This document shows, one piece after another, positions 11,906 through 22,870 of a DNA stretch of 64,000 nt. The stretch spans positions 372,001 through 436,000 of the forward strand of contig CAUEEP010000078.1 in assembly GCA_958450365.1 (NCBI GenBank). Reading direction: 5' to 3'. Source of the stretch: Mesorhabditis belari (lineage: Eukaryota; Nematoda; Chromadorea; Rhabditida; Rhabditidae). Position 1 is the first letter of the stretch. Each line of letters begins with the position of its first letter. The translations under genes were made by a program, and so were the position numbers. The notes beneath the pieces are model-generated. The model had not been told where the DNA came from, did not search any database, and saw nothing but the letters and a program-made list of their open reading frames with translations.

Positions 11906-12418
11906 TCATTTGGAGTCCCCCTTCCCCTTACACTCATTTGTAATCTATTCGGCTTATTGTACTACTGTAAATAAAGATACATATCTTCCGGGTCTATGCA
12001 ACTGCAGTACAGGTCGGTCATTTCACAGGGACTCCCCTCTAATGCGTTGGAGGAGTTGAGTTGGGTTGTCGGGGTGTTAGAGATGGCGGGATATCAAAAA
12101 AGGGAGCCACTCTCTTTAACTTAACCCAACTTCTAGTCCACATCCGTTTATAGCTAGGAACGAATATTACGAAAATCTCTCAACAAATCAGCAAAGCATT
12201 TGGTTTCACTTGCACTTTAATCAAAATCAATTTCAAATCCAGAAAGCTCTGTAACTCTTAGAAATATTTCTCTTAGAGATACTCAAAATTTAAGCAAGTG
12301 AAACAAGTTGGTACAGGAAGTTTTTTTATGTTTATTTTATTTATTGTTTCTGTTAAATAAATGGAGATTATGCTTTGCAAATTCTACGAGTGCAAATAAT
12401 TAAATAAAAACTAAACGA

Positions 12419-12546
12419 GGATGATCAATGATTGATCAATGATTGATCAATGATTGATTAATGATTGATAAATGATTGATCAATGATTGATCAATGATTG
12501 ATCAATGATTGATCAATGATTGATCAATGATTGATCAATGATCAAC
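12419..12546. repeat. 11 bp satellite, GATCAATGATT
   Basis: About eleven copies, immediately abutting the Tc1 transposase fragment at its right. Confidence -1.
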
Positions 12547-12790
12547 TCGTTTCAGCTTCTCCATACAGCCCCGATTTGAATGTTACTGAACACCTATGGG
12601 CGTTTATCAAGACGAAACTCAAGGGAAGACGGTTTAGCTCTAAGGCGGATCTTTGGTACTTCGTACGGCGAGTTTGAGCGACAATTGCGCCACAAATTTT
12701 ACGCGATCTAGTTGACGGTATGACAGAGGCTCCAAGCGGTCATTGCAGCTAAAGGCGGACCTACAAAATATGAATTTTTCACCTCTATGT
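12546..12790 (+). pseudogene. Tc1-like transposase, C-terminal fragment
   Basis: Plus-strand translation gives SPDLNVTEHLWAFIKTKLK, the conserved final catalytic block of Tc1-like transposases (the D-x-N-x-E-x-x-W region), followed by ATIAPQILRDLVDGM with an in-frame stop between them and another soon after. The N-terminal two thirds are absent. No terminal repeats were found. Confidence -1.
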
Positions 12791-13289
12791 CTGTGCCGCC
12801 AAGACTTTTGTCCATTGTTTTTGTGACCTTTTTGTCGTTTACGCTTATTTGATTAAGTTCACGATATGCTTTTCTTTGTCATATCACCCGAAAACTATCC
12901 TTTTGGTTAGTGTTGTTAAAATCGTTAATACAGATTTGAGTTGATGATTTGATACAGATTTGATATAGATTTTTCAAAGTTTACTTCAAAAATTTTCTAA
13001 GCGAGTTCGATGTAACACTCTTCTCTCGTAGCAAAGAATATTTCTTTACAAATACCATAAAATACTTCGAGGAGCCGACAATTCCTCTCGAAAGTGAAAA
13101 CGAGGAGTTGGTGGAACCAGAACGAACGATTTCACGCCGCGAAGCTTAACAATGTTTTCAAAAATTTCAAAACTATACAAGAAAAAAGGCTATTCAGAAG
13201 TTTTTGCTGCTTTAACTGTTCTTTATAACTTTTTTTCATCAGGAATCTTTAACGAAAAATAAGAAGTCTCACATTATAGATCTTTTCGC

Positions 13290-13457
13290 TAAACTTCGAG
13301 GTTATGTTTGTTTTTGTTGTTGATAAACGGTTCATTGTAACTCGATATAACGATTTGCGTTAAAAGCCTTAGCTTTTTTTACTTCTATACAAAGATTTTC
13401 GATATAACGTTTCGATTTCGCGGCCTCAACAGAATCGTTACATCGAGAGTCGACTGT
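13290..13457. mobile_element. Small MITE ending TACAGTCGACTCTCGATGTAAC
   Basis: The right end, read in reverse complement, is TACAGTCGACTCTCGATG, and the body contains several GATATAACG motifs. A related short element at 49148-49318 starts TACAGTCAACTCTCTCTATA. Ends of this style are common in pogo/Tigger-type MITEs; that assignment is inference. Confidence -1.
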
Positions 13458-13479
13458 AAATCAGAAAAAGGTTTGATGA

Positions 13480-13660
13480 TTGGGTTGGTGAATTGAAAAC
13501 TGCGGGACTTTGAACTAAAATTTATTCAACATAAAACCATGAATTCATTCCAAATAATTTCCAATATTATTGATGACTTCTGCCCATTTTACAGGCAATT
13601 TGCGGATTCCTCTTTCGTAGTAGGATTTTGGTTTGTGTGTGTTCATAAAATTTTCAGAAT
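13480..13660. mobile_element. Partial mariner-derived MITE (GGGTTGGTGAATTGAAAACTG family)
   Basis: It has the left terminus TTGGGTTGGTGAATTG and about 160 bp of the family body, then diverges near 13640. Full copies are at 14079-14620 and 24843-25388. Confidence -1.
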
Positions 13661-14078
13661 TGATCATCAGTGTTTCAGAATTGAATCTCTCACCCTGAGA
13701 TAACCGAGTTCGCCCCAGTTAGCTCCCCACTAGTTGCGCACAATCCAATACTGCTCGTCGTTTAGGTCGGTTCCTGAAACGAGGGATTACTGCCATTTTG
13801 GGGGCTATGCGCGTGGCCTCAATTTAGCCAATGGCATTTTAATTTTCTTGTGTTTTCGCTACCATTTCCACAAGATCTCATAAAAATGATTGTCCCAAAG
13901 ATCACCATTCGGCCGTTTCTCATCCTATACTGTCTTTTCAATTGACTCCAAAGGGATCAGCAAGTTAAACGACTTCATTTCTAGCCTATTAGCCGTTTGA
14001 AGATCCTCAATTTCTAAACAAACGTGGATTAGAAAGTCAAAATAAAAAAATTAAAGTTAGATCAAAGCCTTGAAACTA

Positions 14079-14620
14079 TTGGGTTGGTGAATTGAAAACT
14101 GCGGGACTTTGAACTAAAATTTATTGCATATAAAGCCATCAATTGATTCCAAATAATTTCCATTATTATTGACGACTCCTGCCCATTTTACAGGCAATTT
14201 GCGGATTCCTCTTTCGTAGTAGGGTTTTGGTTTGTGTGTGAGACAAGTGTGAGACTCAAAAATCGAGGACTGGAGATGGAGACTGGAGATTCCAGTTTGA
14301 GCACTTTCTGCAAAAGAAACCCATTTTGGTGTCAATAGAAAAGTTGTAGAGAATCAAAAATTAGGCTTATAGCCAAATTTGCAATAAGATACACTTAGTA
14401 GTTTCGCTTAAAATGCAAGTTTTGTGAAAATTTGGCATTTCTTTCTTAAATTTGGCATTTCTTGAAAACCAGTTTTTGAATCGTTCTGAAAATTTGGATA
14501 TAAGCTTGATTTTTGATTCTCTGCAACTTTTCCATTGACACCAAAATGGGTTTCTTTTGAAGAAAGTGCTCAAACTGTCACATATGACAATAGCCCGCTG
14601 TTTTCAATTCACCAACCCAA
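14079..14620. mobile_element. Mariner-derived MITE, full copy
   Basis: It is flanked by TA and has terminal inverted repeats TTGGGTTGGTGAATTGAAAA / its inverse. The minus strand carries the last part of a mariner transposase ([26 protein letters not shown]). The 40774-41689 copy retains more of the coding region and shows the origin of this family. Together with its left flank it is repeated in inverse orientation at 24843-25625. Confidence -1.
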
Positions 14621-14847
14621 TACATTCAAAAGACTAACTTTTTCCCGTAAAGAGCATTTGTTTCATCTTCAATACAATCCAATATGATGATCCAATGAAT
14701 GAGGATAAAGAAATATTGAATGAAAGATGAAAAACGGAGATATGAAAAGAAAGGCTTAATGGAGGGTGGAAAGGGGCTCAGGACTGTTGTCCCTCCCAGC
14801 CCTGTCCATCCCTTCACATCTTTGCTGATTCATCATTCATTCGAGAG

Positions 14848-17800
14848 ATGTTTTGTGTTGTGGATCTGCTCTTTTCACTCGTGCTTTTCCCCTTTATTGC
14901 ACAAGTTGCTTATAAATTTATCGATCGATTAGCTGAGCTGGTGCTCGAGTTTGGCGATTTGGTTTATGATTTGATTCATGATTTGATTTATGATTTGATT
15001 TATGATTTGATTTATGATTTGGTCAATTGGGGATTAAGAGGTGGGTGAAGGCTGATTTTTGATTTGTTTTCTGCAAACTTTAATTTGTTTGGATTTGATT
15101 TTTTGTTGAATCTGTAATAAAATAGTAGTTTTCGATGGGAGTGGGACAAATGCGACCTTTTTTTGCGCACCCGGACATTTGCGCACCTTTTTTTGAAATT
15201 CGGAATCTACGCATACGATTCCTTTATATGGAAATATTTTCGAAGCTCTACGGCCTTGCCTAAGGCCTTTTCCAGCAAAAAAAAAGGTCGCATTTGTCCC
15301 ACCCTCATCAAATGAACAACAGTTGCCTTATATAGGCAACTTCACACAAGATATTCAGCTAACAAGCTACAAAACAAAGCACCTTGCCCATTAGCGCACC
15401 TTTTTTCGCGTTTTAAAGCTCTAAAAGCTCTAAAAAGCTAATATTAACCAATTTCCATTCCTGTTGTTTTTCTAGGTAATTTTAGAGCGTAGAATCGAAA
15501 TTTTGACATATCAGAGCTTGTGGAACCAATTTGAAAGACAAAACAGAAAATTGTCGATCTTTCTCTTTGTATAACTCCGTCCATTCGCTTCCACAAGCTC
15601 TGATATGTCAAAATTTCGATTCTACGCTCTAAAATTACCTAGAAAAACAACTTTTGAAATAGAAATTGGTTAATATTAGCTTTTTAGAGCTTTCTTAAAA
15701 TGCGAAAAAAGGTGCGCTAATGGGCTAAGTGCGGAAAAAAAAGGTCGCATTTGTCCCACTCCTGTTTTCGATGCCATTTGTTCGTTACGGTAATGAAAGT
15801 AAAAGTAATGACTAGAGAGGAATCGATTTTGACAAAAATCAATCATCAATCACCTTCTTTTCTGTAACCAAGCGCCAAAAGTCACTATTTTATTTCATCT
15901 GATTTTATAGAGGACTCAATTTTGAGGAAATTTTGATCAAATCTTATCTTGTAAGTTGGATGTTTGTTTGAAAACGGATTCTGGAATCAAACAGTGACTT
16001 TTTGGCAAGTGCATGGGAACTGGGAACTCTGAGAACTCTGAGAAACTCTGAGACTGGGAACTCTGAGACTCTGGGAACTCTGAGAAAATCGAATAATCGC
16101 ATTTAAGTTTTCTTCACTCAATTTGACGCGAAATATCAACAAGAAAAGCTCAACAAGATCATTGCGAAACCATTTGATGTGATAGAGAAAGAAGAACTGA
16201 AAGCTTCAATTAGCCTAACTTCAATTGAACACCAGGAAGCATTCATTCCACGAATCTGTGTCGTTCGACCAATCTACAAAATCACAACAAAGCACCAGGT
16301 TTGCAAGGGACAAAGATAGTCAATTACAAGTCCAGCAATCCAAACCAGTTGATCTACCATTCACCTGGCGTGGTTATGCTTCGTTGGATTATGATGAGTC
16401 GGAGCTTGGCCTTACGAGAATTGTCGGCAATTATTTGGCAATAAAAGGTAACCAATTTATGCACAAATCTTTGTAAAAAGTAAAGTTTTGGAACAATAAG
16501 TATTTGGAACAATAAGCATCACCTTTTGGTTACTATTTTGAGAGCTGAATAGAAATTGGTTCTACAGAGTGTAGACTCTGTAGTCCAAACTCTGGTCCTA
16601 CAGAGTGTCCCAACTCTGGTCCTACAGAGTGTCCCAACTCTGGTCCTACAGAGTGTCCCAACTCTGGTCCTACAGAGTGTCCCAACTCTGGTCCTACAGA
16701 GTGTCCCAACTCTGGTCCTACAGAGTGTCCCAACTCTGGTCCTACAGAGTGTCCCAACTCTGGTCCTACAGAGTGTCCCAACTCTGGTCCTACAGAGTGT
16801 CCCAACTCTGGTCCTACAGAGTGTCCCAACTCTGGTCCTACAGAGTGTCATACTTTTTGTAAACAGACAGTTTGACTCGGAAAAAGACGCGATTTTTGAA
16901 AAAATAACGTCAGATTATGAAGATTCAGGTATTTTTATCTCTACTATATTTTTTTCTGCATAAAAGTTGCAACTCTAAACAACTTTTTGATGAAAATTTG
17001 TACAGTGTTCTTTCTTTTGTTCTTTCTTTTGAAATTTGCGTGCCATGCGCTAAAATTGTTTGAAAGTCTTTCGCTTTTGAGGGAAAAAAATTCGTTTGTG
17101 GCTTGTTTTCAAGCAAAACCTTAGGTCTGTCAAATGGTAACAATAGTTTTTGAAAAACAAAAAATTCATTCTACAAAGTTTAAGTAAACTTTCGCAAAAG
17201 GTTACTGCTTACAGAAAAGGTATAAGAGCTTTTGGGACACCCTGTATAATGGTGAGCCTGAAATTTCAGGTTACGTTCGGATCCGATCCGGCGATCAGAT
17301 TGGATCCGATTCAGCGATCAGATTGGATCCGATCCGATGATTTGATTGGATCCGATTCGGTGATCTGATTGGAGCTGATCCGATGATCAGATTGGATCCG
17401 ATCCGGTGATTTGATTGGATCCAATCCGGGGATTTGATTGGATCCGATCCGGCGATCTGGTTGAATCCGATCCGGTGATCAGATTGGATTGGATTAAAGG
17501 TTGTGGTGATGAAAGAACACAGATTTATTGTAAACGTTAGCGCCAAATCCGAGAGATCGCCAAATTCCCACCGGTTCATTTGGAGATTTCGGTGGATCAG
17601 ACTGGATCCGATCCGCCGATCAGATTGGATCCGATCCGGTGATCAGGACGGACGTCCGAATCTGACCTTAAAAGGTTAGGTCGGATTCGGACGTCCAGAC
17701 CCGAACCGGATCCGTTTCGAACGTCCGAATCCAACCTAAACTTTTTGATAATTTGAAATACAAGCTCTATAATAATTCGAATCGAAATTTGCCATTTTTC

Positions 17801-20800
17801 TTTTTAACTTTCTTAAAGTCTATAATTCTTTATATGCTCTTCCACACGTGCTCTTCTTTTTTCGTCTTATTCGAATCGAAAACAGCCCCAGCAAGCAACA
17901 TAATTGTAGTTCTGAGCGCAATATACTTTTTTTGCTAATTCTTAAAACCCTGATAACTGCTCTCATTTTTTTCTCCCGAAATGAAACCATTAATCTTATT
18001 TTTTATGATATTTTTGTTGTTCCTGATAAACTTTATTTTTTTTGATATTTTGAATGGCGAGAAATTTGGGTTTAATTTTATAAACTTGCATTTAAAGTTA
18101 TAAAAGGTTTAGTTGGGATTTGGACGTCCTAGTCTGACATTATAGCAAAGTTTAGGCGGATTCGGACGTTGGGATCGGATCCGGATCCAATCTGATCGCT
18201 GGGTCGGATTCGGACGTTCGGCTCGGATCCGGATCTAATCTGATCGCCGGGTCGGATTCGAACGTCCGGCTCAGATCCGGATCCAATCTGATCGCCGTGT
18301 CGGATTCGAACGTCCGGCTCGGATCCGGATCCAATCTGATCGCCGGGTCGGATTCGGAGGTAACGGCATACTGTAGTTGACAAAAGCTGGAGTTTACAGT
18401 ACCATTCAACTTATTATTCAATTATTTCCTTTTCAGATGTCTGTTTCGAAGGGAAACAGTTGCTTTTTAAGCTGCAAAATAAGAAAGCAAAGAGGATTTC
18501 GATGAAGATCATTAAATGGGAGTGTCGAGGAGCGGCGTTTCGTGGATTTGAGAAAATCAGCAAAAAAGTGAAATCCTAACTTATTTGAATAGAAACGGAT
18601 AGGGAAATTTTAGAACAAGCACACCGTTTGTTTCGAGGCAAGTGGAGGCGTGAGAGAGTTGACTTTTGACTTCTCGAGTGCACAGACAAGAGAGATTCTG
18701 GATGAATGGGCTGAGGTGAGTGGAAAAGTCAATTTTACTATCCTGAGTTTTATGCATTTTCTAGCATGCATCTATTTTAGAGAACTATGTAATGACCACT
18801 TGATTACGGTAGTTTTTAAATAGGTGCATCGATCGATTACTGTAATCTCTTAGCCTCCAAGTTTTTTTGGTTATCGGACATTTGATACGCCCGCCCCGTT
18901 TGTCATTGGTAACCTAACTTTGAGCTTAAATATCTCGGCTTTCGTTTGTCCAATTTACATCCTCTTGGTATCATTAGATTCGCCAAGTCTTTCTCTATCG
19001 ATTGGTACAAAAACTATTTAAATTGGACAGCCAACACCAAGATATTTGAGCTCAAAGTTGGATTGCCAATGGCAAAGGAGGCGGGCCATTACGGGATCTT
19101 TTATACGCGCCCCGCCCCTTTGCCATTAGCAATCTAACTTTAAACTCAAATATCTTGGTGTTGGGCCGTCCAATTTAAACAGTTTTTGTACCAATCGATA
19201 GAGAAAGGCATATTGGAAGGGTTATCAGACATTTGATACGCGTCCCACCCCTTTGCCAGTGGCAATCCAACTTTGAGCTCAAATATCTCGGCTTTTGTTT
19301 GTCCTATTTAAATATTCTTGGTATCATTAGATACGCCAAGTCTTTCTCTATCGATTGGTACAAAAACTATTCAATTTGGACAGCTCAACACCAAGATATT
19401 AGAGTTCAAAGTTGGATTGCCAATGGCAGAGCAGCGGGGCGTTTAGACAATCAGTTTTTGTGGCTTTAGAATCCAAGAATGGGACTTTTCCCTTGGGTAG
19501 AGCTTCGATTCGATTACGCTGATGGTGGTCCGTTGATCAAACTGTGTTGGCTCGTCTTCAGATGGAATCGGGAAACGTTCGTTCAGATCAGAATTGAAAA
19601 TGAGTACCGAGTTTTTCTTTGTCAGCTCGAAATGGATCGCCGCATTCACTGTGGAACGGCCGATCATGGGCGGATTCGAGCTTCGTTCGATGGTTGAGTC
19701 TTTCGATGATATGGAAATAACAAGATCGCTCACAATGACAAGTGGTTTGAAAAAAAGCACTCAAAAGTACAATTTCTAGATATAAAATTCGATCAAACTT
19801 TACTCCATTTCACGCTAAAGAATCAGCAACGAGACTGGGCAATGATCAAGATCGGAGCGATGAAACCAATGGATTTTGGGATCAGAGTCGTGTTGTTGGA
19901 TCGAGAAATGAGAAAACTCGAGGACAATCCGACAACGGTCGTTTTTTCAATGATAATATTATATAAGGTATCACAAAAGATGAACTTTCTGCGCATTTTA
20001 CACTGCTTCAAATGCCGTAAAGGATTCTAGGGCATAATTAGCAACTAGAGCATCATTAGCAACTAGAGTCTAAAGTTGATCGAGGAGGGTTTAGACGCCT
20101 TTGAGTTTAGACATCTCGTTCTCAGCCCCATTTTGAGATACTTTTATGTTTAATATACCAAAAGATAGAAGACAATAAGGGCTATATTTTGACATATTAA
20201 ACATTAAAATATCTCAAAATGAGGCTGAGAAAGAGGCGTCTAAAGTTGGTCGAGGGGGTCGGCATTTATCAGAATTTTTTTCACATTTTCTTTTTTCTTG
20301 AGAAAAATACCAAATCCAAAACTGTAGACAATAAAATAAACAATCAGAAACACATAGCGTTTCGTTGAACCGAACATTTCGATTGCACAATATAAAGAAA
20401 AAGCAAGTGCATCGCCGAGACGACCCAAAAGGAGACCTTGTCTAAAATCAGCTTGTTTTTACCTTAATTCGATCTTCATCTACCTTAATTCTACTTTAAT
20501 TCTATTTTAATTCTACCTTGGTTCGTGTTTTTTAAAACTCAAAGTCATGCTGACAAAAAGTAAGCAACTTGGTTAGCATAAAGGCTTACCGTATTTATTC
20601 TAATAAACGCTGCCCCCCTCGACCAACTTTAGACGCCTCTTTCTCAGCCCAATTTTGAGATATTTTTATGTTTAATATACCAAAAGATAGCCCTTAATGT
20701 CTTCTATACTTTGACATATTAAACATAAAAGTATCTCAAAATGGGGCTGAGAACGAGATGTCTAAAGTTGATCGAGGAGGGTTTAGACGCCTTTGAGTTT

Positions 20801-22513
20801 AGACATCTCGTTCTCAGCCCCATTTTGAGATATTTTTATGTTTAATATACCAAAAGATAGAAGACAATAAGGGCTATATTTTGACATATTAAATAAAAAA
20901 ATCTCTCAAAATGGGGTTGAGAACGAAGTGTCTAAAGTTGGTCGAGGGGGTCGGCATTTATCAGAATAAATACAGTAGTTCGTAACGATTTGGTTAGCAC
21001 AAATTTCTCCAGCTTTTCCTTACTTTGTCGTTTTTGCTTTTTGTCTCCAATAACTGAAGAGAATTGTCGTGATTGCATGACCAATTCGAGCCACTCCAAG
21101 CACAACTCCGAGATATTCAGGCGTCAATGATGGGTCCAACGAGAGCAATTTCTAATAACATGGTTTTGACTTGGCTTAGCGCAGAAACTGGCTTAGCCCA
21201 GAAACTTCTTATTCAATCAGTACCAGTATCGAGCTAGAAATCAGAACATGATCTTGTTTGATCTATCTTGTTTGATCTATCTTGTTTGACCCGCAAAGCT
21301 GACCAGGAGACGGCCAGAAGCTAGGCCATCTATCTGACGCTTTTTAAAAGGTGAACAATATGAGAAATACCGTACTTTAGTAGAGAAATCTACTTTAGTT
21401 TTATTCTATGAGAATCAAACTTTGAATTGAATGGGAATAAGTTAAGTAGAGAAGAAAGAAAATCCGAAGGAAAGATTATGGTAGCTTGTTCATCTTTTAG
21501 AAAAAGCATTACTCGTTTTAGCAAAAAAGTTTTAGCAAAAAAGCATTTTAAAACTAGATTCTCTTCAAGTTTTCCGTGGACTCACTCATTTTAGAAATGG
21601 TTTTCGATTAAGAATATCACCATGCAACGAGTTTGCATCACTTTTCGAGGTCCACGAGCCGCGAGTATGCTGATCGATCACAAAACGGTGAGAAATAAAA
21701 ACTTTAAGAAAATCAAACAGTGAATGATCAGAAAAGGTGAATGATCAGTAATTTATCAGATCAGTAAATTTAGCGTTTTGCCTCTTCGGAATGGCCGTAT
21801 TTCGAGCTACAAGTTCGGAGACGAAGCGAAGGGAAAAGTGACGATTTCTCGCGGTGGATCATTTTTGAGTGGATCGGGTTTGTTTGCTGGTTAACTAGTG
21901 TTAGACGATTGACTCGATTCTCTTTTAATAATGTTAACTTTTGCAAGAGTTGAGTGTAGAAATCTATAATGAGTATTCCAAAGTCTCTCAGTACTTTCTA
22001 AAAGTCATCAATCTTGCGTCTTGCGTTGGTGCGTCTTGCGTTGGTGCGTCTTGCGTTGGTGCGTCTTGCGTTGGTGCGTCTTGCGTTGGTGCGTCTGTTT
22101 GTACAAAGTGACTGTGGCGAATTGCCACTGCTCTGCAGTTAGTCAAAATTCAATACACAAGTTAAAATTCAAAGCTGATGGATAAGCTACCATCATGGGC
22201 GGATTCGAGCTTCGTTCGATGGTAATCAGCCACCAGACGATATTCATTTGTCCGTTTGTCGTAGCTTGTGTACTTAAAAACCCTAGTTAAAATCTTATTT
22301 AAGCTTTGTCTTGAGGCAGTTGTGTGCTTAAAAGTTACAGTTGCAATTTAGATAAAAATCTGCACAAATTTCAGCGGAAAGTGGACTTTTCATCTTTCAA
22401 ACAATCCCCCGTCAGCACTCCCAAGGAATCAAGGAAAGGGTTGGAGTCTTAATGGTAGCTCTGTACTGTCTCCTGTACTCCTACTAGCACTATGTATTCT
22501 TATCTCATATTAG
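14848..22513 (+). CDS. Unrecognised multi-exon gene, about 9 exons
   Basis: Exons: 14848-15040, 16108-16298, 16336-16447, about 16871-16928, 18437-18567, 18614-18715, 21595-21687, 21774-21877, 22375-22513. Phases agree at every junction except 16447/16871, where an extra exon or use of the 24 bp array is needed. The start codon at 14848 opens a hydrophobic segment (residues 5-22) followed by YDLI tetrapeptides encoded by a 12 bp tandem repeat. Exons 18437-18715 give KRISMKIIKWECRGAAFRG and HTVCFEASGGVRELTFDF; the last exon ends in Ser/Asn-rich sequence and a C-terminal hydrophobic stretch (SPVLLLALCILISY) before TAG, suggesting a tail anchor or a GPI signal. I do not recognise the family; a nematode-specific expanded family is possible. 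The two halves (exons 1-3 and 4-9) could be separate genes. Introns hold a palindrome, three satellites, a copied ANKS1-like exon and a transporter fragment. Confidence -1.
14963..15022 (+). repeat. 12 bp in-frame repeat, ATGATTTGATTT
   Basis: Five copies within the proposed first exon of the 14848 gene, encoding repeated Tyr-Asp-Leu-Ile. A 12 bp period keeps the frame. Confidence -1.
15138..15770. repeat. Nested palindrome with GGGACAAATGCGACC ends
   Basis: The ends GTGGGACAAATGCGACC and GGTCGCATTTGTCCCAC are inverted; a third copy of this terminus lies at 15285-15302, so two elements are nested. The inner arms (15385-15540 and 15595-15730) are inverse copies around ATTTTAGAGCGTAGAATCG. Located in the first intron of the 14848 gene. 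Confidence -1.
16563..16845. repeat. 24 bp satellite, about 11 nearly identical copies
   Basis: The unit TCCTACAGAGTGTCCCAACT plus four bases is almost without variation across the last ten copies, indicating recent expansion. Since 24 is divisible by three and the unit lacks stops, several frames on both strands stay open across it; these are not evidence of genes. Confidence -1.
17276..17710. repeat. GGATCCGATCCGG satellite interrupted by a copied exon
   Basis: Units of about 23 bp built on GATCAGATTGGATCCGATCC run 17276-17480 and 17594-17650. Between the two halves lies a copy of an exon of the ANKS1-like gene. The right end, 17650-17710, changes to GGACGTCCGAATC motifs, which connect it to the array at 18155-18360. 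Confidence -1.
17500..17594 (+). pseudogene. Copied intron-exon fragment of the ANKS1-like PTB domain
   Basis: This stretch matches, in inverse orientation, 24478-24600: the end of one exon, its 48 nt intron (shortened here) and most of the next exon, including CAAATCCGAGAGATCGCCAA and GTTCATTTGGAGATTTC. Differences include AAGGTCCCACAG changed to AATTCCCACCG. It begins and ends in the GGATCC satellite. Because the intron is kept, it was copied as DNA, not through spliced RNA. Confidence -1.
18155..18360. repeat. About 56 bp satellite, GGATCCAATCTGATCGCCGG
   Basis: Three to four long units combine the GGATCC/GATC motif of the 17.3 kb array with TCGGATTCGAACGTCCGG. It is a higher-order relative of that array and lies just upstream of the exon beginning at 18437. 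Confidence -1.
18866..19445. mobile_element. Two adjacent copies of the GATACGCGCCC palindromic MITE
   Basis: 18866-19095 and 19096-19445 each contain inverted arms around GCCATTGGCAATCCAACTTTG and CGCCAAGTCTTTCTCTATCG. They lie in the long intron of the 14848 gene. Confidence -1.
19600..19968 (+). CDS. Candidate two-exon coding fragment, function unknown
   Basis: From ATG at 19600 a frame (KWIAAFTVERPIMGGFELR) runs to a GTTTG donor near 19747; a 35 nt intron ends in TTTCTAG at about 19780 and the next exon (LLHFTLKNQQRDWAMIKIG, DFGIRVVLLDREMRKLEDN) continues to a GTATCAC donor after 19968, in matching phase. The 35 nt intron is like the 37 nt one at 16299-16335. The opposite strand and another frame are also open across the first exon, so confidence is low. 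It could be a nested gene, optional exons of the host gene or a gene scrap. About 30 bp of it (CATGGGCGGATTCGAGCTTC onward) recurs at 22194-22222. Confidence -1.
20068..21337. mobile_element. Insertion carrying transporter exons inside a dispersed repeat
   Basis: Sequence left of it (19970-20067, ATCACAAAAGATGAACTTTC) and right of it (21338-21430, ACGCTTTTTAAAAGGTG) occurs as one continuous block at 33904-34085. The 1.27 kb between is therefore either inserted here or deleted there. It contains two copies of a GTCTAAAGTTGATCGAGG palindrome (20068-20275 and 20610-20968) and two exons of a major facilitator transporter. No clear target duplication was seen. Confidence -1.
20311..21151 (-). pseudogene. 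Two exons of an MFS (MFSD8/CLN7-like) transporter, fragment
   Basis: Exons 21024-21151 and 20311-20441 are joined in matching phase. The first gives TPEYLGVVLGVARIGHAITT and FSYWRQK, like helices 2-3 and the loop of MFS proteins; the second gives QGLLLGRLGDALAFSLYCAI and a further hydrophobic helix, YVFLIVYFIVYSFGFG. MFSD8-type lysosomal proteins have about 500 residues and twelve helices; only about 86 residues are here. No other MFS exons were found on either side, and the flanks belong to a repeat, so this is probably a captured fragment. A normal gene with undetected exons cannot be excluded. Confidence -1.
22018..22093. repeat. 15 bp repeat TGCGTCTTGCGTTGG, five copies
   Basis: Perfect copies in the intron 21878-22374 of the 14848 gene. 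Confidence -1.
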
Positions 22514-22870
22514 TTATCACGTTATAGTCATATTCTAGACTTTAATCTAATCGCACTCCTCCCGTCCATAGTATTTACATAGTCCAAGTTATCAGATAGC
22601 TTTTTTTGATTTCTTATCCTTGCTCACTCCATCGTTCAACCTTGCCAACTCCATCGTTCCACTTGATTCGGTGCTTTTATCAACTCAAATTTAATCATAA
22701 ATTTATTCTCAAAACGGAAATGCATAGAAATTTGAAAAGTATCGAAACATGCAAAAAAAGACCGGCTGTAATGAATCGAATGCAAGGGAATCAGAAATAA
22801 AAAGACAAATTTGGGTTTGAGGTTTGGTGAGAGCTGAATTTGATTGAGTCAGAAAGAACTATGGTCAACG

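Larger units (their letters stand above)
10800..14847. other. Intergenic region between the CNNM gene and the next plus-strand gene
   Basis: No supported exon. It holds a palindromic element (11005-11225), a 20 bp satellite (11703-11905), an 11 bp satellite (12419-12546), a Tc1 transposase tail (12546-12790), a small MITE (13290-13457), and mariner-derived elements at 13480-13660 and 14079-14620. The missing 5' end of the CNNM gene should lie here, but I could not identify a signal-peptide exon. Confidence -1.

Noticed and set aside
16519..16963. Long open frames on both strands (85-135 residues)
   Set aside because: They are produced by a stop-free 24 bp repeat; the peptides are identical units and the opposite strand is equally open.
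19443..20011. Minus-strand frames as further exons of the MFS transporter
   Set aside because: They contain no membrane helices in the expected order and lie outside the insertion that carries the two clear MFS exons.
14848..22513. Reading the orphan gene as a DOK/FRS2-type PTB protein
   Set aside because: A first look at one frame of 21774-21877 suggested an IRS-type PTB domain, but intron phases demand a different frame, in which the likeness disappears.
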